Part shown: positions 7,146 through 14,187 of the stretch, one piece after another | Layout of the letters: each line of letters starts with the position of its first letter | Position numbering within the stretch: the first letter of the stretch is position 1 | Made by a program: the position numbers and the translations under genes | The notes under the pieces: generated by a model | Told to the model about the DNA's origin: nothing | Databases searched by the model: none | Seen by the model: the letters and a program-made list of their open reading frames with translations, nothing else | Assembly: GCF_001612745.1 (NCBI RefSeq) | Contig: NZ_BDBA01000149.1 | Span: 1 to 32,887, forward strand | Reading direction: 5' to 3' | Origin: Nocardia amamiensis NBRC 102102 | GTDB taxonomy: Bacteria; Actinomycetota; Actinomycetes; Mycobacteriales; Mycobacteriaceae | Length of the DNA stretch: 32,887 nt

Positions 7146-8732
7146 TCACTGGTGGTCTTCCACGGTCCACGGCGACTCCTGGGCGAGTGTGGCCAACTCA
7201 CCAGCGTGCCGACGGGCCGCGAGTTCGGCAAGCATCACCTTGCGCATCTCGGGATCGTGGGCGATGTTCGCCGCGGCGAGCGCGCGGTCCAGGCGGGACT
7301 GCCGGAACAGAACGTGCGGGCGCAGAGACAGTTTCGCCACGCGTCGTGCGGCGCGGTCTCGGGTTCGGCGTGCGGCGTCGCGTTCGTCGTTGGCCAGGCC
7401 GAGGCGGGACAGGACGCGTTCGCGGATCTCGCGGGTGAGGCGGGCCAAGGTGCCGGTGTTGTTGGCGTGTTCGCGCTTCTCGATGCCCAGGGCGTGGTGG
7501 AGCATGATCATGCCAAGCACGGGGCCCAGGGCGACGCGGGCGAGGCCGTCGACGGGGCCGGCCAACGCGACTGCCATGTACGCCGACAGCGCGCACAGCG
7601 TCCAGGCGCTCAGCTGGGCGGGGCCGGGGCGACCGTGGCGGCGGACTCCTGCGGCCATGCCGACACCGCAGGCGATGAGCGCGGCTTCCAGCACCGCGAA
7701 CATGCCGCCGCGGATCCAGACGTTCTCGATGTGCAGCCGCTCCTCGAAGAACAGCCACGAGGTGTCGAGGCTGACCAACAGCGACATCACCGACACGAGG
7801 TAGAAGCCGAATGCGCCGGGCGGTGTTGCCTTCTCGTCCTTGGCCTCGTTCGTGTTCGGAACGCGAACGTCCTCCGGTTCCGAGGTGTCCTCTGGCGTGA
7901 AGGTCGAGGTGTTCGATCGGGTGTCGAACGCGTCCGCATCGTCGGGGCCGTGTTCGGCGCCGCCCGCGATCAATGACACGTCAGTTGTTTCGAACGCGTC
8001 CGGAACACCGGCTGCGGGCAGTTCCGTGATGCTGTGTTCGCGAACGGACACCGACACGCCGTGTTCGCGTTCGATGTCCGCATCCGGGCCTGGCAGCGAA
8101 CGCGTTTCGAACACGTTCGGGGTGTCCGCTGTGTTCGTCCTGTCGTGTTCGCTGCCGGTGTTCGTGTTCGGATCGAACACTTCGGCGGGGTGTTCGCGTT
8201 CGATGGCGTCCGCGTTCGAGGTGTTCGCGTTCGCGACAGGGATCGAACGCGTCGTGTTCGCACTGTTCGCATCGACGTGTTCGCGTTCGATGGTGTTCGC
8301 GTTCGTGGTCATTCCCGCCGCGCCGTCCTGTTCGCTGCCGCTGTTCGTGTCCGGGCCGTGTTCGAACGCCTCGGCGTTCTGGCCGGTGTTCGTGTCCGGT
8401 GTCCGGCCGTGTTCGAGGGAGGCGAGCATCTCCTCGGTTAGCTTGGCGATCTCGCCGGTGTCGGCGATGCCGCGTTCGCGGCGCCACTCGTTGACGACGG
8501 TCGAGGTGTTCGATCGCGACACCTCCACGCCGTAGTCCTTCAGCCAGTCGATGACGAACTCGGTGCTGGGTGCCCCGGTCTGTTCGCACGTGTAGCGGAT
8601 CATCGCCTTCTTGGTGAGGCAGGCCGCCAGCGCCGCGTGGTGGGCTTGTTCCTGAGCGCGCGTGTCCCCTGGTGTTTCCGGCGGCGGCTCGGCGGTGCCC
8701 ATGGTGGCCTTGTCGAGGGTGATGGTGTTCAT
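7146..8732 (-). CDS. Membrane protein with repeat-rich linker (Spd-like), 528 aa
   Basis: The start at 8732 (MNTITLDKATMG) overlaps the stop of the upstream gene (ATGA). Residues about 40-95 look like a helical DNA-binding region (KKAMIRYTCEQTGAPSTEFV...). A long Asn/Thr/Glu/His linker with EREH and NANT repeats follows. About four hydrophobic segments then run from GFYLVSVMSLLVSL to LGPVLGMIMLHHALG, and a basic helical tail ends the protein. Membrane proteins like this accompany TraB-type conjugation genes and help intramycelial spread in Streptomyces. The fusion of a possible HTH with the membrane part is unusual. The linker DNA carries an octamer-like array. Confidence 0.65.
   Translation of the reverse strand: MNTITLDKATMGTAEPPPETPGDTRAQEQAHHAALAACLTKKAMIRYTCEQTGAPSTEFVIDWLKDYGVEVSRSNTSTVVNEWRRERGIADTGEIAKLTEEMLASLEHGRTPDTNTGQNAEAFEHGPDTNSGSEQDGAAGMTTNANTIEREHVDANSANTTRSIPVANANTSNADAIEREHPAEVFDPNTNTGSEHDRTNTADTPNVFETRSLPGPDADIEREHGVSVSVREHSITELPAAGVPDAFETTDVSLIAGGAEHGPDDADAFDTRSNTSTFTPEDTSEPEDVRVPNTNEAKDEKATPPGAFGFYLVSVMSLLVSLDTSWLFFEERLHIENVWIRGGMFAVLEAALIACGVGMAAGVRRHGRPGPAQLSAWTLCALSAYMAVALAGPVDGLARVALGPVLGMIMLHHALGIEKREHANNTGTLARLTREIRERVLSRLGLANDERDAARRTRDRAARRVAKLSLRPHVLFRQSRLDRALAAANIAHDPEMRKVMLAELAARRHAGELATLAQESPWTVEDHQ
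8061..8305. repeat. Five copies of GTGTTCGCGTTCG inside a CDS
   Basis: Exact 13-mers occur at 8061, 8190, 8221, 8277 and 8293. TGTTCG itself occurs about 20 times between 7850 and 8420. On the coding strand the core GAACGCGAACAC is read as EREH in three copies and as NANT, in another frame, in two copies. The repeat is therefore kept at DNA level. It may be a transfer (clt/TRS-type) or partition site. Confidence 0.65.
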
Positions 8733-9547
8733 GCGGCAGTGTCTTTCTTGGTTTGTTCGGCGAGCTGGCGGAGTGCTTTGTGGGTGGCCCTGCATTCGAT
8801 CTGCCACAGCCACAGCGATGCGGCGACGCCGGCCATGGGCGCGGCAAAGACGAAGCCTTCGTAGGCGCGGGCCTGATGGATGGCGGGAATCAGGATGTAG
8901 GCGGTAAGCACGGCGAGCATGACGAGTTCGATGACGAAGTTCTTTGTGCTGCCCGCGGTCTCCAATCGGATGAGTTCACGGGTAGTGAGCATCAACGCGA
9001 ACAATCCGCCACCAACGGCGATAGCGAGCCCGGGCCCGCTCCATGCCAGCGGATCGGTGAAGCTCTCGCCGGGCAGGAAGTAGTGGATGGCGTAGGCCGC
9101 CCACAGCATCCCGGCCAGCACCATGGCAAGCAGCGCGGTCAGACGCCGGCGCTGTATGCGCTGCAATGCCGCCCACCGCAGAAGAGGGTCGGCGGCCCTG
9201 CGTCGCTCCGCCAGCACCTCGAAGGCGACGAGTTTCGCCTTGATGTCGGCGGCGATCTCCTCGGCCTCGATGCTGCGACTCGTCGCCTCGGCCGCCGCCA
9301 GTTTCTCGGCCAGCAGAGCCTGGTGAGCCGACGCGGCCTCCGTCATGCGACGGTCGAAGTCGCGCTGCATCTCACGTAACTCCTCCTCGAACGCACGCTG
9401 ATCCGCTTGCTCCTGCTCGGCCAGCGTGGCGGCCAGCGCCATCCGCTCATGAGCGGCCTGCACCCGGTCGGACAACGGCCCGGAGGTCAAAGCTTTGTCG
9501 CCGTCAGTGATTGGGGACACGGTTCTCTTCCAGCGGGGGAACTTCAT
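8729..9547 (-). CDS. Coiled-coil membrane protein (Spd-like), 272 aa
   Basis: ATG at 9547 has AGGAGG 10 bases upstream; longer in-frame extensions are not supported. Residues about 25-115 form a charged coiled coil (LAEQEQADQRAFEEELREMQ...). Four membrane helices follow: LTALLAMVLAGMLWAAYAIH, GLAIAVGGGLFALML, FVIELVMLAVLTAYILIPAI and a last one with PMAGVAASLWLWQI. It overlaps the start of the next membrane gene by ATGA. Its promoter is probably covered by the palindromic operator at 9654-9665, so the GntR regulator would control both. Role in plasmid spread or transfer inferred. Confidence 0.65.
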   Translation of the reverse strand: MKFPRWKRTVSPITDGDKALTSGPLSDRVQAAHERMALAATLAEQEQADQRAFEEELREMQRDFDRRMTEAASAHQALLAEKLAAAEATSRSIEAEEIAADIKAKLVAFEVLAERRRAADPLLRWAALQRIQRRRLTALLAMVLAGMLWAAYAIHYFLPGESFTDPLAWSGPGLAIAVGGGLFALMLTTRELIRLETAGSTKNFVIELVMLAVLTAYILIPAIHQARAYEGFVFAAPMAGVAASLWLWQIECRATHKALRQLAEQTKKDTAA

Positions 9548-9653
9548 TACGCAGTGACCTCCTGGGCTTTGGTGACTGAGGGCGTCGGAGCGACTCGCGT
9601 CGCTCGGCGACCAGGTAACAACTCTTAGAACAATGATACTGTTGAACTTACAG

Positions 9654-9665
9654 ACTGTCGACAGT
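9654..9665. promoter_or_regulatory. GntR-type operator A (ACTGTCGACAGT)
   Basis: A perfect 12-bp palindrome in the 285-base divergent region 9548-9832. On the minus strand TCGACA inside it is a good -35, 17 bases before TATCAT as -10, so a bound repressor would block transcription of the membrane genes. The same core occurs at 15924-15941 and 22244-22259. Confidence 0.65.
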
Positions 9666-9832
9666 TCAATATGTCGGCTTGAGAGACATCCCGCAGACGA
9701 TGCCGCGAGATCTGACCAACCCGTGCCTGAATCACGAATCTGCGCCGGGTGCGCGGCGCCGCAACGAAGATCGAGGGGCAGCCAGCAAACCCGGCGAATC
9801 CCGGCTGAATAGGCACAGGAGGATCGGCATTG

Positions 9833-10120
9833 ATGAATGAGACGACTGGCGAGAACGGTCCTGTCGAAGCGCTGCACCGCGCGCTCATCGCCGCCTTCGG
9901 CGAGAACTGGAGCATCGACGACTTCCGACCCGACCCACCACCCGTGCGCAGCTTGAGCGACTACCCGCAGACCGCCGAGGAAGCCGAGGAGTTCCTCGAC
10001 AGCCTGGTCTTCGACGCCGAAGCGCCTATCCCGGAATGGTGGGATAAAGGTAGGATTATTCGGCATGAGCATGCGGAAGGTCAGTCTGACCCTGCCCGAG
10101 GAACTGGTGATCCGGGCTGA
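9833..10120 (+). CDS. AEEAE-module protein, 95 aa
   Basis: ATG at 9833 has AGGAGG 10 bases upstream. The middle holds YPQTAEEAEEFLDSLVFD, matching the motif in the protein at 2929-3195. The last 18 codons overlap the next gene in another frame. In the 2929 protein the same module is fused to a ribbon-helix-helix half, while here that half is a separate gene right after it. This suggests that the two form one functional antitoxin or regulator unit, split here. No catalytic features seen. Confidence 0.6.
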   Translation: MNETTGENGPVEALHRALIAAFGENWSIDDFRPDPPPVRSLSDYPQTAEEAEEFLDSLVFDAEAPIPEWWDKGRIIRHEHAEGQSDPARGTGDPG

Positions 10121-10337
10121 GAACGCCGTCAAGGCCGGCCATGCCCGCTCGGTCTCGGCATACATCGCCGCCGCAGCCGGATCCGGCGAAGTCCGCGCCA
10201 CCACAGCCGAAGTCCTCGAGCGCTGGAGCGCCGAGCACGGCGAAGGCACCGCCGAAGAGCGCGCCGCTGCCGAGCAGCGCGTCCGCGCCCTATTCGATCG
10301 CGCTGACGCCCGCCTGCGCGGCAGCGGCGCTGCGTGA
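10065..10337 (+). CDS. Ribbon-helix-helix antitoxin, 90 aa
   Basis: The N terminus RKVSLTLPEELVIRAENAVK followed by GHARSVSAYIAAAA is a textbook ribbon-helix-helix fold: a strand that binds DNA, then two helices. The C-terminal half is Glu/Arg-rich and likely binds the toxin. Start may be ATG 10065 or the second ATG at 10071. Its stop overlaps the GTG start of the PIN-like gene (GTGA at 10334-10337). By analogy with VapB-type antitoxins it should neutralise the toxin and repress the operon. Confidence 0.75.
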   Translation: MSMRKVSLTLPEELVIRAENAVKAGHARSVSAYIAAAAGSGEVRATTAEVLERWSAEHGEGTAEERAAAEQRVRALFDRADARLRGSGAA

Positions 10338-10711
10338 GGCCGACCGCCGCGGGCACCATCCTGGACGCGTCCGCACTCGTCGCGCTCCCCCGCAGCATCT
10401 ACGCCCGCACCCTCGTCGACATCAGCGTCCGCGAGCGGCGCCCGCTGGTCATTCCCGCATCCAGCCTGTACACCGCAGCACTGGCAGGCACCGACCCCGC
10501 CGACTTCGACACCGCCGACTACACCGTCACCCCGGTCAGCCAGGCCATCCTGCCGGGCATGCTCACCGTCGCCCAAACCTCCACCGCGCCAATCCCGCTC
10601 GACCTCGCGCACGCCGCGTGGGAAGCCCAAGTGACCGGCTACCCGGTACTCACCGACAACCCAGGCCCATACGCGCTGCTGACCATCCCCATCGACCTCG
10701 AACTTCTCTGA
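10334..10711 (+). CDS. PIN-domain toxin-like protein, 125 aa
   Basis: GTILDASALVAL is the first PIN motif with its conserved Asp. LDLAHAAWEAQVTGYPVLTDN near the C terminus supplies the later Asp and the ending strand of the fold. The central region IPASSLYTAALAG lacks the Glu usually found there, so catalytic power is uncertain. GTG start coupled to the antitoxin stop. It is the second PIN pair on this replicon, sharing layout but little sequence with 1527-1940. It ends 33 bases before the GntR gene. Confidence 0.65.
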   Translation: MRPTAAGTILDASALVALPRSIYARTLVDISVRERRPLVIPASSLYTAALAGTDPADFDTADYTVTPVSQAILPGMLTVAQTSTAPIPLDLAHAAWEAQVTGYPVLTDNPGPYALLTIPIDLELL

Positions 10712-10744
10712 AAGATCGGCGACAATCTCCGTGAAGGAGGTCTG

Positions 10745-11524
10745 ATGCCACCCCGAAATCCGGTGTGGCAGAAGATCGCTGACGATCTGCGTCGTCGGCT
10801 CGAGCACGGCGAATGGCTCCAAGGCCAAACCCTTCCGCCGATGCGCACGCTGGCTGCCGAGTACGAGGTTTCCGCAAGACCAGTCCATGATGCGATCGAG
10901 CACCTCCTGTTCTACGGCCTGGTGAGCACGAACCCGTGGTCGCCCCGTTCCGGAGTCAAGGTGACAGGCCAGGCCGCGTACATGGCCGGTCCGGCACCGC
11001 AGCGGATGACACGTGATCTGCTGCTGGACACTCCAAAGGCCAGCGGCCCTGACGGTTCGGCTGAGACTCTCGTGGCGCTCAACTACACCCTCGGTCCCGC
11101 CAGCAGCGACATCACCGAAATGCTTGGCCTCACCAGCGACCAGCACGTCCTGCGCCGCACGCTCACCCACCGAACCCGGGACGACACCCCGCTCCGGATC
11201 ACCACCAGCTACATGTCCGCCGCCACCGCGGCCGCCGCAGGCCTGCATAAGCCCAGTGACGAGACACCCGGCCGAACCACCACCGCACTGCTGGAAAACG
11301 CTGGCATCACCCTGCACCGCACCCACATAGCGATCAAGGCCCGCCTCCCAACACCCGAAGAAGCCACGCAGCTCCAACTGGCAGGCCCGCGACTGCCGAT
11401 CCTCGAACGCAGAACCACATTGCACTGCGCCGATTCCCAGCACGCCGTCGAAGCCAGCACCATCCTCCAAAGCGCCGACCACATCACCCACGAGGCCAAC
11501 ATCGACCTGCGAGGGTCCGGATAG
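10745..11524 (+). CDS. GntR-family regulator, HutC/UTRA type, 259 aa
   Basis: Residues 5-75 are a GntR winged helix (VWQKIADDLRRRLEHGEW, then LPPMRTLAAEYEVSARPVHD, then a wing with GVKV). The remaining part fits a UTRA ligand domain, with LGLTSDQHVLRRTLTHRT and a LERRTTLH segment. AAGGAGGT lies 5 bases before the ATG. GntR/HutC repressors (KorSA, TraR, KorA-like) control transfer genes on Streptomyces plasmids and usually bind short palindromes. The three TGTCGACA/TCTAGA palindromes in this window are good candidates for its sites. Ligand unknown. Confidence 0.85.
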   Translation: MPPRNPVWQKIADDLRRRLEHGEWLQGQTLPPMRTLAAEYEVSARPVHDAIEHLLFYGLVSTNPWSPRSGVKVTGQAAYMAGPAPQRMTRDLLLDTPKASGPDGSAETLVALNYTLGPASSDITEMLGLTSDQHVLRRTLTHRTRDDTPLRITTSYMSAATAAAAGLHKPSDETPGRTTTALLENAGITLHRTHIAIKARLPTPEEATQLQLAGPRLPILERRTTLHCADSQHAVEASTILQSADHITHEANIDLRGSG

Positions 11525-11725
11525 GCACAGGGCACCTCGATCAGCCGCCCAGACGCCGCCAGACGGGCCCCTTCTGCAGCGCTCGCCAACATCTACCGAC
11601 TGCAACGACCAGCCTGACCCGGGCATTGCCGAGGAGAGTGCCACGTCGTGCTGCGAGCCGTCGATGAACGACTCCATCGCCGGTGAAGTGGAGACATGGT
11701 TTGTGGCCATACACCACCCTCACGC

Positions 11726-11760
11726 GACATATAGGGACGTTTAAACCCAACATCAAGGAC
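11726..11760 (+). promoter_or_regulatory. Operator shared with XRE gene, upstream of HD gene
   Basis: CGACATATAGGGACG (11726-11740) is an exact 15-bp match to the reverse strand of 13604-13618. It is followed in both places by a variant of TTTAAACCC and then AAGGACA, with TAGGGAC and CAAGGAC 22 bases apart in both. It lies in the 278-base gap 11525-11802, which holds no gene. Confidence 0.7.
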
Positions 11761-11802
11761 ACCTCGGGTCATTTAGGTGGGTATGGAGGTGTTCAGACCT
11801 GC

Positions 11803-12351
11803 ATGACTAGCGTGGCAAGAATGGAATCAGCCCCCTACGCAGACCTGTTGTCGCCACTCACGAGCGCTCGACAGGCACACACGCTTGAGGTGGGCCGCAA
11901 AGTGCAGAACGTCGCGCAGCGGGTGCCGGAGCATCTGCGCGAGGACACGATCACCGCGGCGTACCTGCACGATGTCGGATATGGATATCCAGTTACGGGC
12001 TTCCATCCGATCGACGGGGCCAACCTGCTCGCGTCGCACGGGTTTTCCCTTGTTGTCTGCAGCCTGGTGGCGTTCCACTCGGCTGCCACTGTCGAGGCTG
12101 AAGTTCGCGGCATTGACCCTCAGATGTTCAAGCCGTTCGTCATTCCTCGTGATGCCGATCTCGATCTTGCTCACGACTTCGTGTGGTGGGCGGACATGAC
12201 CACCGGTCCGACTGGCGAGACGTTGACGATCGATCAGCGCTTGGCGGACATCAAGCGGCGGTACGAGGAAGGCACCATCGTTCACACTGCAATAACTCGG
12301 GCCGAGCCTCTCTTGCGAGGCGCGGTTCAGCGTGTGGCCGGGTCGATGTAG
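11803..12351 (+). CDS. HD-domain phosphohydrolase-like protein, 182 aa
   Basis: Start at 11803 (MTSVARMESAP) behind GGAGGT; spacing is long at 12 bases. The sequence HTLEVGRKVQNVA, then AAYLHDVGYG, then TGFHPIDGANLL and VAFHSA gives the His...His-Asp...His pattern of metal-dependent HD hydrolases, which act on nucleotides or cyclic dinucleotides. The substrate is unknown. It shares an operator with the XRE gene and its 3' end overlaps the convergent Nudix gene by 25 bases. Together the three form a regulated nucleotide-processing module beside the transfer genes. Confidence 0.75.
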   Translation: MTSVARMESAPYADLLSPLTSARQAHTLEVGRKVQNVAQRVPEHLREDTITAAYLHDVGYGYPVTGFHPIDGANLLASHGFSLVVCSLVAFHSAATVEAEVRGIDPQMFKPFVIPRDADLDLAHDFVWWADMTTGPTGETLTIDQRLADIKRRYEEGTIVHTAITRAEPLLRGAVQRVAGSM

Positions 12352-12812
12352 GGCTCGGTTGAGCACAGTGCCCAGTCAAGCCGCATACGCTGACTCGGGT
12401 CCATCTGCAGGTGCGGGATCCGGTCGATGGACACCCACTCAACGAGCGTGCTTTCGCTGCTGGGAGTCGGTTCTCCACGAACCGGCTCGGCCCGGTAGAT
12501 GATGGTGAATTCCTGCCTGACCTCGTCATTACTCGTGTAGTGGATGACGTGATCAGGATCGGTGAAGATCCCAATGATGCCCGTGAGCCGGACCTCGACG
12601 CCGGTTTCTTCTTGCGTCTCTCGGACAGCTGTGTGACTGAGCGACTCGCCAGGATCGTGCGCGCCACCGGGCATCGACCAATTGCCGTTGTCGGAACGAC
12701 AGATCAGCAGGACGGTGTCATCTCGCCGCACAAACGTGCCCGCGCTGGGCCGGACCGAGTTCGCCGCCGGTGCGCCAGGGTCGCCGTGGTGGTAGTCAAT
12801 GCGTCGTCCCAT
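12327..12812 (-). CDS. Nudix hydrolase, possible Pif-like transfer immunity factor, 161 aa
   Basis: The Nudix box is complete: G-AHDPG-E-SLSHTAV-RE-TQ-EE-TG-V, preceded by WSMPGG. The fold would hydrolyse a nucleoside diphosphate linked to another group. The gene starts 4 bases after the XRE stop, so the two are co-transcribed. On the Streptomyces element pSAM2 the Nudix protein Pif blocks redundant transfer between carriers. The position next to traB here makes that role plausible but unproven. A housekeeping detoxification role cannot be excluded. Confidence 0.8.
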   Translation of the reverse strand: MGRRIDYHHGDPGAPAANSVRPSAGTFVRRDDTVLLICRSDNGNWSMPGGAHDPGESLSHTAVRETQEETGVEVRLTGIIGIFTDPDHVIHYTSNDEVRQEFTIIYRAEPVRGEPTPSSESTLVEWVSIDRIPHLQMDPSQRMRLDWALCSTEPYIDPATR

Positions 12813-12816
12813 AAGG

Positions 12817-13551
12817 TCAGATTACTGCTGGGCGGGCTACGGCCCACACTGCCTCGAACGATTCCATGTAGTAGTCGAACAGCTTTCCACCAGGAACGCG
12901 CTGTAGATGCTGCACGGGTGACTTTGCCGCGTAGGCCCCGAAGCTGTGGGTGTTGAGCAGCATGGACCCGTCGAACCGGAAAATGCTGTTGTACAGCGGT
13001 GTTTGGTGGATGCGGATATCCACTAGTGGAAGATCATGCACTTCCCACAGGTACTCAAGGGTGCTCCGGCACCGTTGCGGCAGGGACGGCAAGCCTTCCT
13101 CGCGCGCTCGCTGTCGGACGGCCTCACACTCACCGTCTCCAAGCAGGATCCGAATCTCGGCGCCTGCTGCTGACTTCGCACGGATGACGTTGACGAAATC
13201 AAGTGACTCGACCAGGAAACCGCCAGCGTAGACAAGGATCCCGATGGTCTCCGATGCCTGACGCATGAGCGCGCGCCACACTTCGTGAGGCACCTCGGAG
13301 CGGGTAGGCCAGATCTGAACAACCTCGGACATAGAGACATTTGTACGGCTGCCCGCCAACAACTCCGGCCATAGATACGTCTCGTCCTGGTCGAGGGCTG
13401 CAGCGACCTTGTAGCGCATTGCAGGGTGCGGGCAGCGACTCTGCGTGACCCAGCGCTCAACTGTCTTCGAGCTGACGCCGCACTTCTCGGCCAGCGCGTG
13501 ATTGGTGTAGTTCCGGGCAGCCATTGCGCCGCGGAGTCGCGCGTTCGTCAT
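12817..13551 (-). CDS. XRE-family regulator with PLD-like C-terminal domain, 244 aa
   Basis: Residues about 1-65 are a Cro/C1 helix-turn-helix (RNYTNHALAEKCGVSSKTVERW). The C-terminal part (IGILVYAGGFLVESLDFVNV, then AEIRILLGD, then NSIFRFDGSMLLNTH) resembles the phospholipase-D-like domain called DUF5919 in actinobacterial regulators; I see no intact HKD motif, so it is probably a sensor. The start at 13551 has no strong Shine-Dalgarno. Its own promoter carries phased GGGAC/AGGAC repeats also found before the HD gene, suggesting autoregulation and joint control. Confidence 0.75.
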   Translation of the reverse strand: MTNARLRGAMAARNYTNHALAEKCGVSSKTVERWVTQSRCPHPAMRYKVAAALDQDETYLWPELLAGSRTNVSMSEVVQIWPTRSEVPHEVWRALMRQASETIGILVYAGGFLVESLDFVNVIRAKSAAGAEIRILLGDGECEAVRQRAREEGLPSLPQRCRSTLEYLWEVHDLPLVDIRIHQTPLYNSIFRFDGSMLLNTHSFGAYAAKSPVQHLQRVPGGKLFDYYMESFEAVWAVARPAVI

Positions 13552-13570
13552 GATGTCCAGTGTAACGAAA

Positions 13571-13618
13571 CTGTCCCTAAATGTCCTTATTTGGGGGTTT
13601 ATGCGTCCCTATATGTCG
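13571..13618 (-). promoter_or_regulatory. Phased TA(G/A)GGAC operator before XRE gene
   Basis: Read on the minus strand: TAGGGACG, then TAAGGACA 22 bases on, then TAGGGACA 10 bases on, about two and one helical turns. The first unit sits in the 15-mer shared with 11726-11740. It also lies before the divergent membrane gene at 13633, so it may link transfer to the XRE regulator. Confidence 0.65.
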
Positions 13619-13632
13619 GCTGATCGTTAAGT

Positions 13633-14187
13633 ATGGCCGCAAACACACCCTCGTCATCTCCTCAAAACGCCAGGTCCACAACCCTATTCGCCAACGCCGT
13701 CGTATTGGTCGGCGGCCCAGTGGGTTTGGCGATCTGTACGCGTCCGTTCTGGTGGTCGCCGGATCTCGCCGACCGCGCCGCGGGTGTCGTGGTGCCGGTG
13801 CTGTTCGGGCTGCTGCTGGTGCTGGCTGGTGCGGCGCTGCTGATCGGCACGTGCACGAAGGTGTTCAGCCGTAGCGTTCGTTCGCTGCGGTACCGCCGGC
13901 ATTGGGTTCGCGCGACCGTCGATGCGGGGCTCACTCGTACTGAGCGCGGCGTGCGCCTGGTGCCCCGGTTGGCGTCGGTGACCAGCGAACGCGCCTGCGA
14001 CGTGGTGCGCGTGCGGATGCTCGAGCAGCAGGCGCCGCGGGATTGGGCCAACCAGATCGACGTGCTTGCACCGGTGTTCGGCGCTTCCAGCGGTCGTGTG
14101 CGCCTGGTGAAGGGGCAGCCGTCCCAGATCGAGCTCGTCTTCCCCCACCAGGCCAAGCCTGTCGTCGCTCTGGGAGGTGCAGCATGA
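13633..14187 (+). CDS. Membrane protein encoded before traB, 184 aa
   Basis: Two hydrophobic segments near residues 20-36 (LFANAVVLVGGPVGLAI) and 50-72 (VVVPVLFGLLLVLAGAALLI) are followed by a basic cytoplasmic region that ends with PHQAKPVVALGGAA. The ATG at 13633 has no Shine-Dalgarno, so translation may be leaderless. Its stop overlaps the TraB start (ATGA at 14184). A two-helix partner encoded directly before TraB is common in actinobacterial plasmids and may anchor or regulate the translocase. Function inferred. Confidence 0.65.
   Translation: MAANTPSSSPQNARSTTLFANAVVLVGGPVGLAICTRPFWWSPDLADRAAGVVVPVLFGLLLVLAGAALLIGTCTKVFSRSVRSLRYRRHWVRATVDAGLTRTERGVRLVPRLASVTSERACDVVRVRMLEQQAPRDWANQIDVLAPVFGASSGRVRLVKGQPSQIELVFPHQAKPVVALGGAA

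Noticed and set aside
8061..8305. CRISPR array
   Set aside because: The repeats are 13 bases, irregularly spaced, inside a coding frame, with no spacers of constant length and no cas genes.
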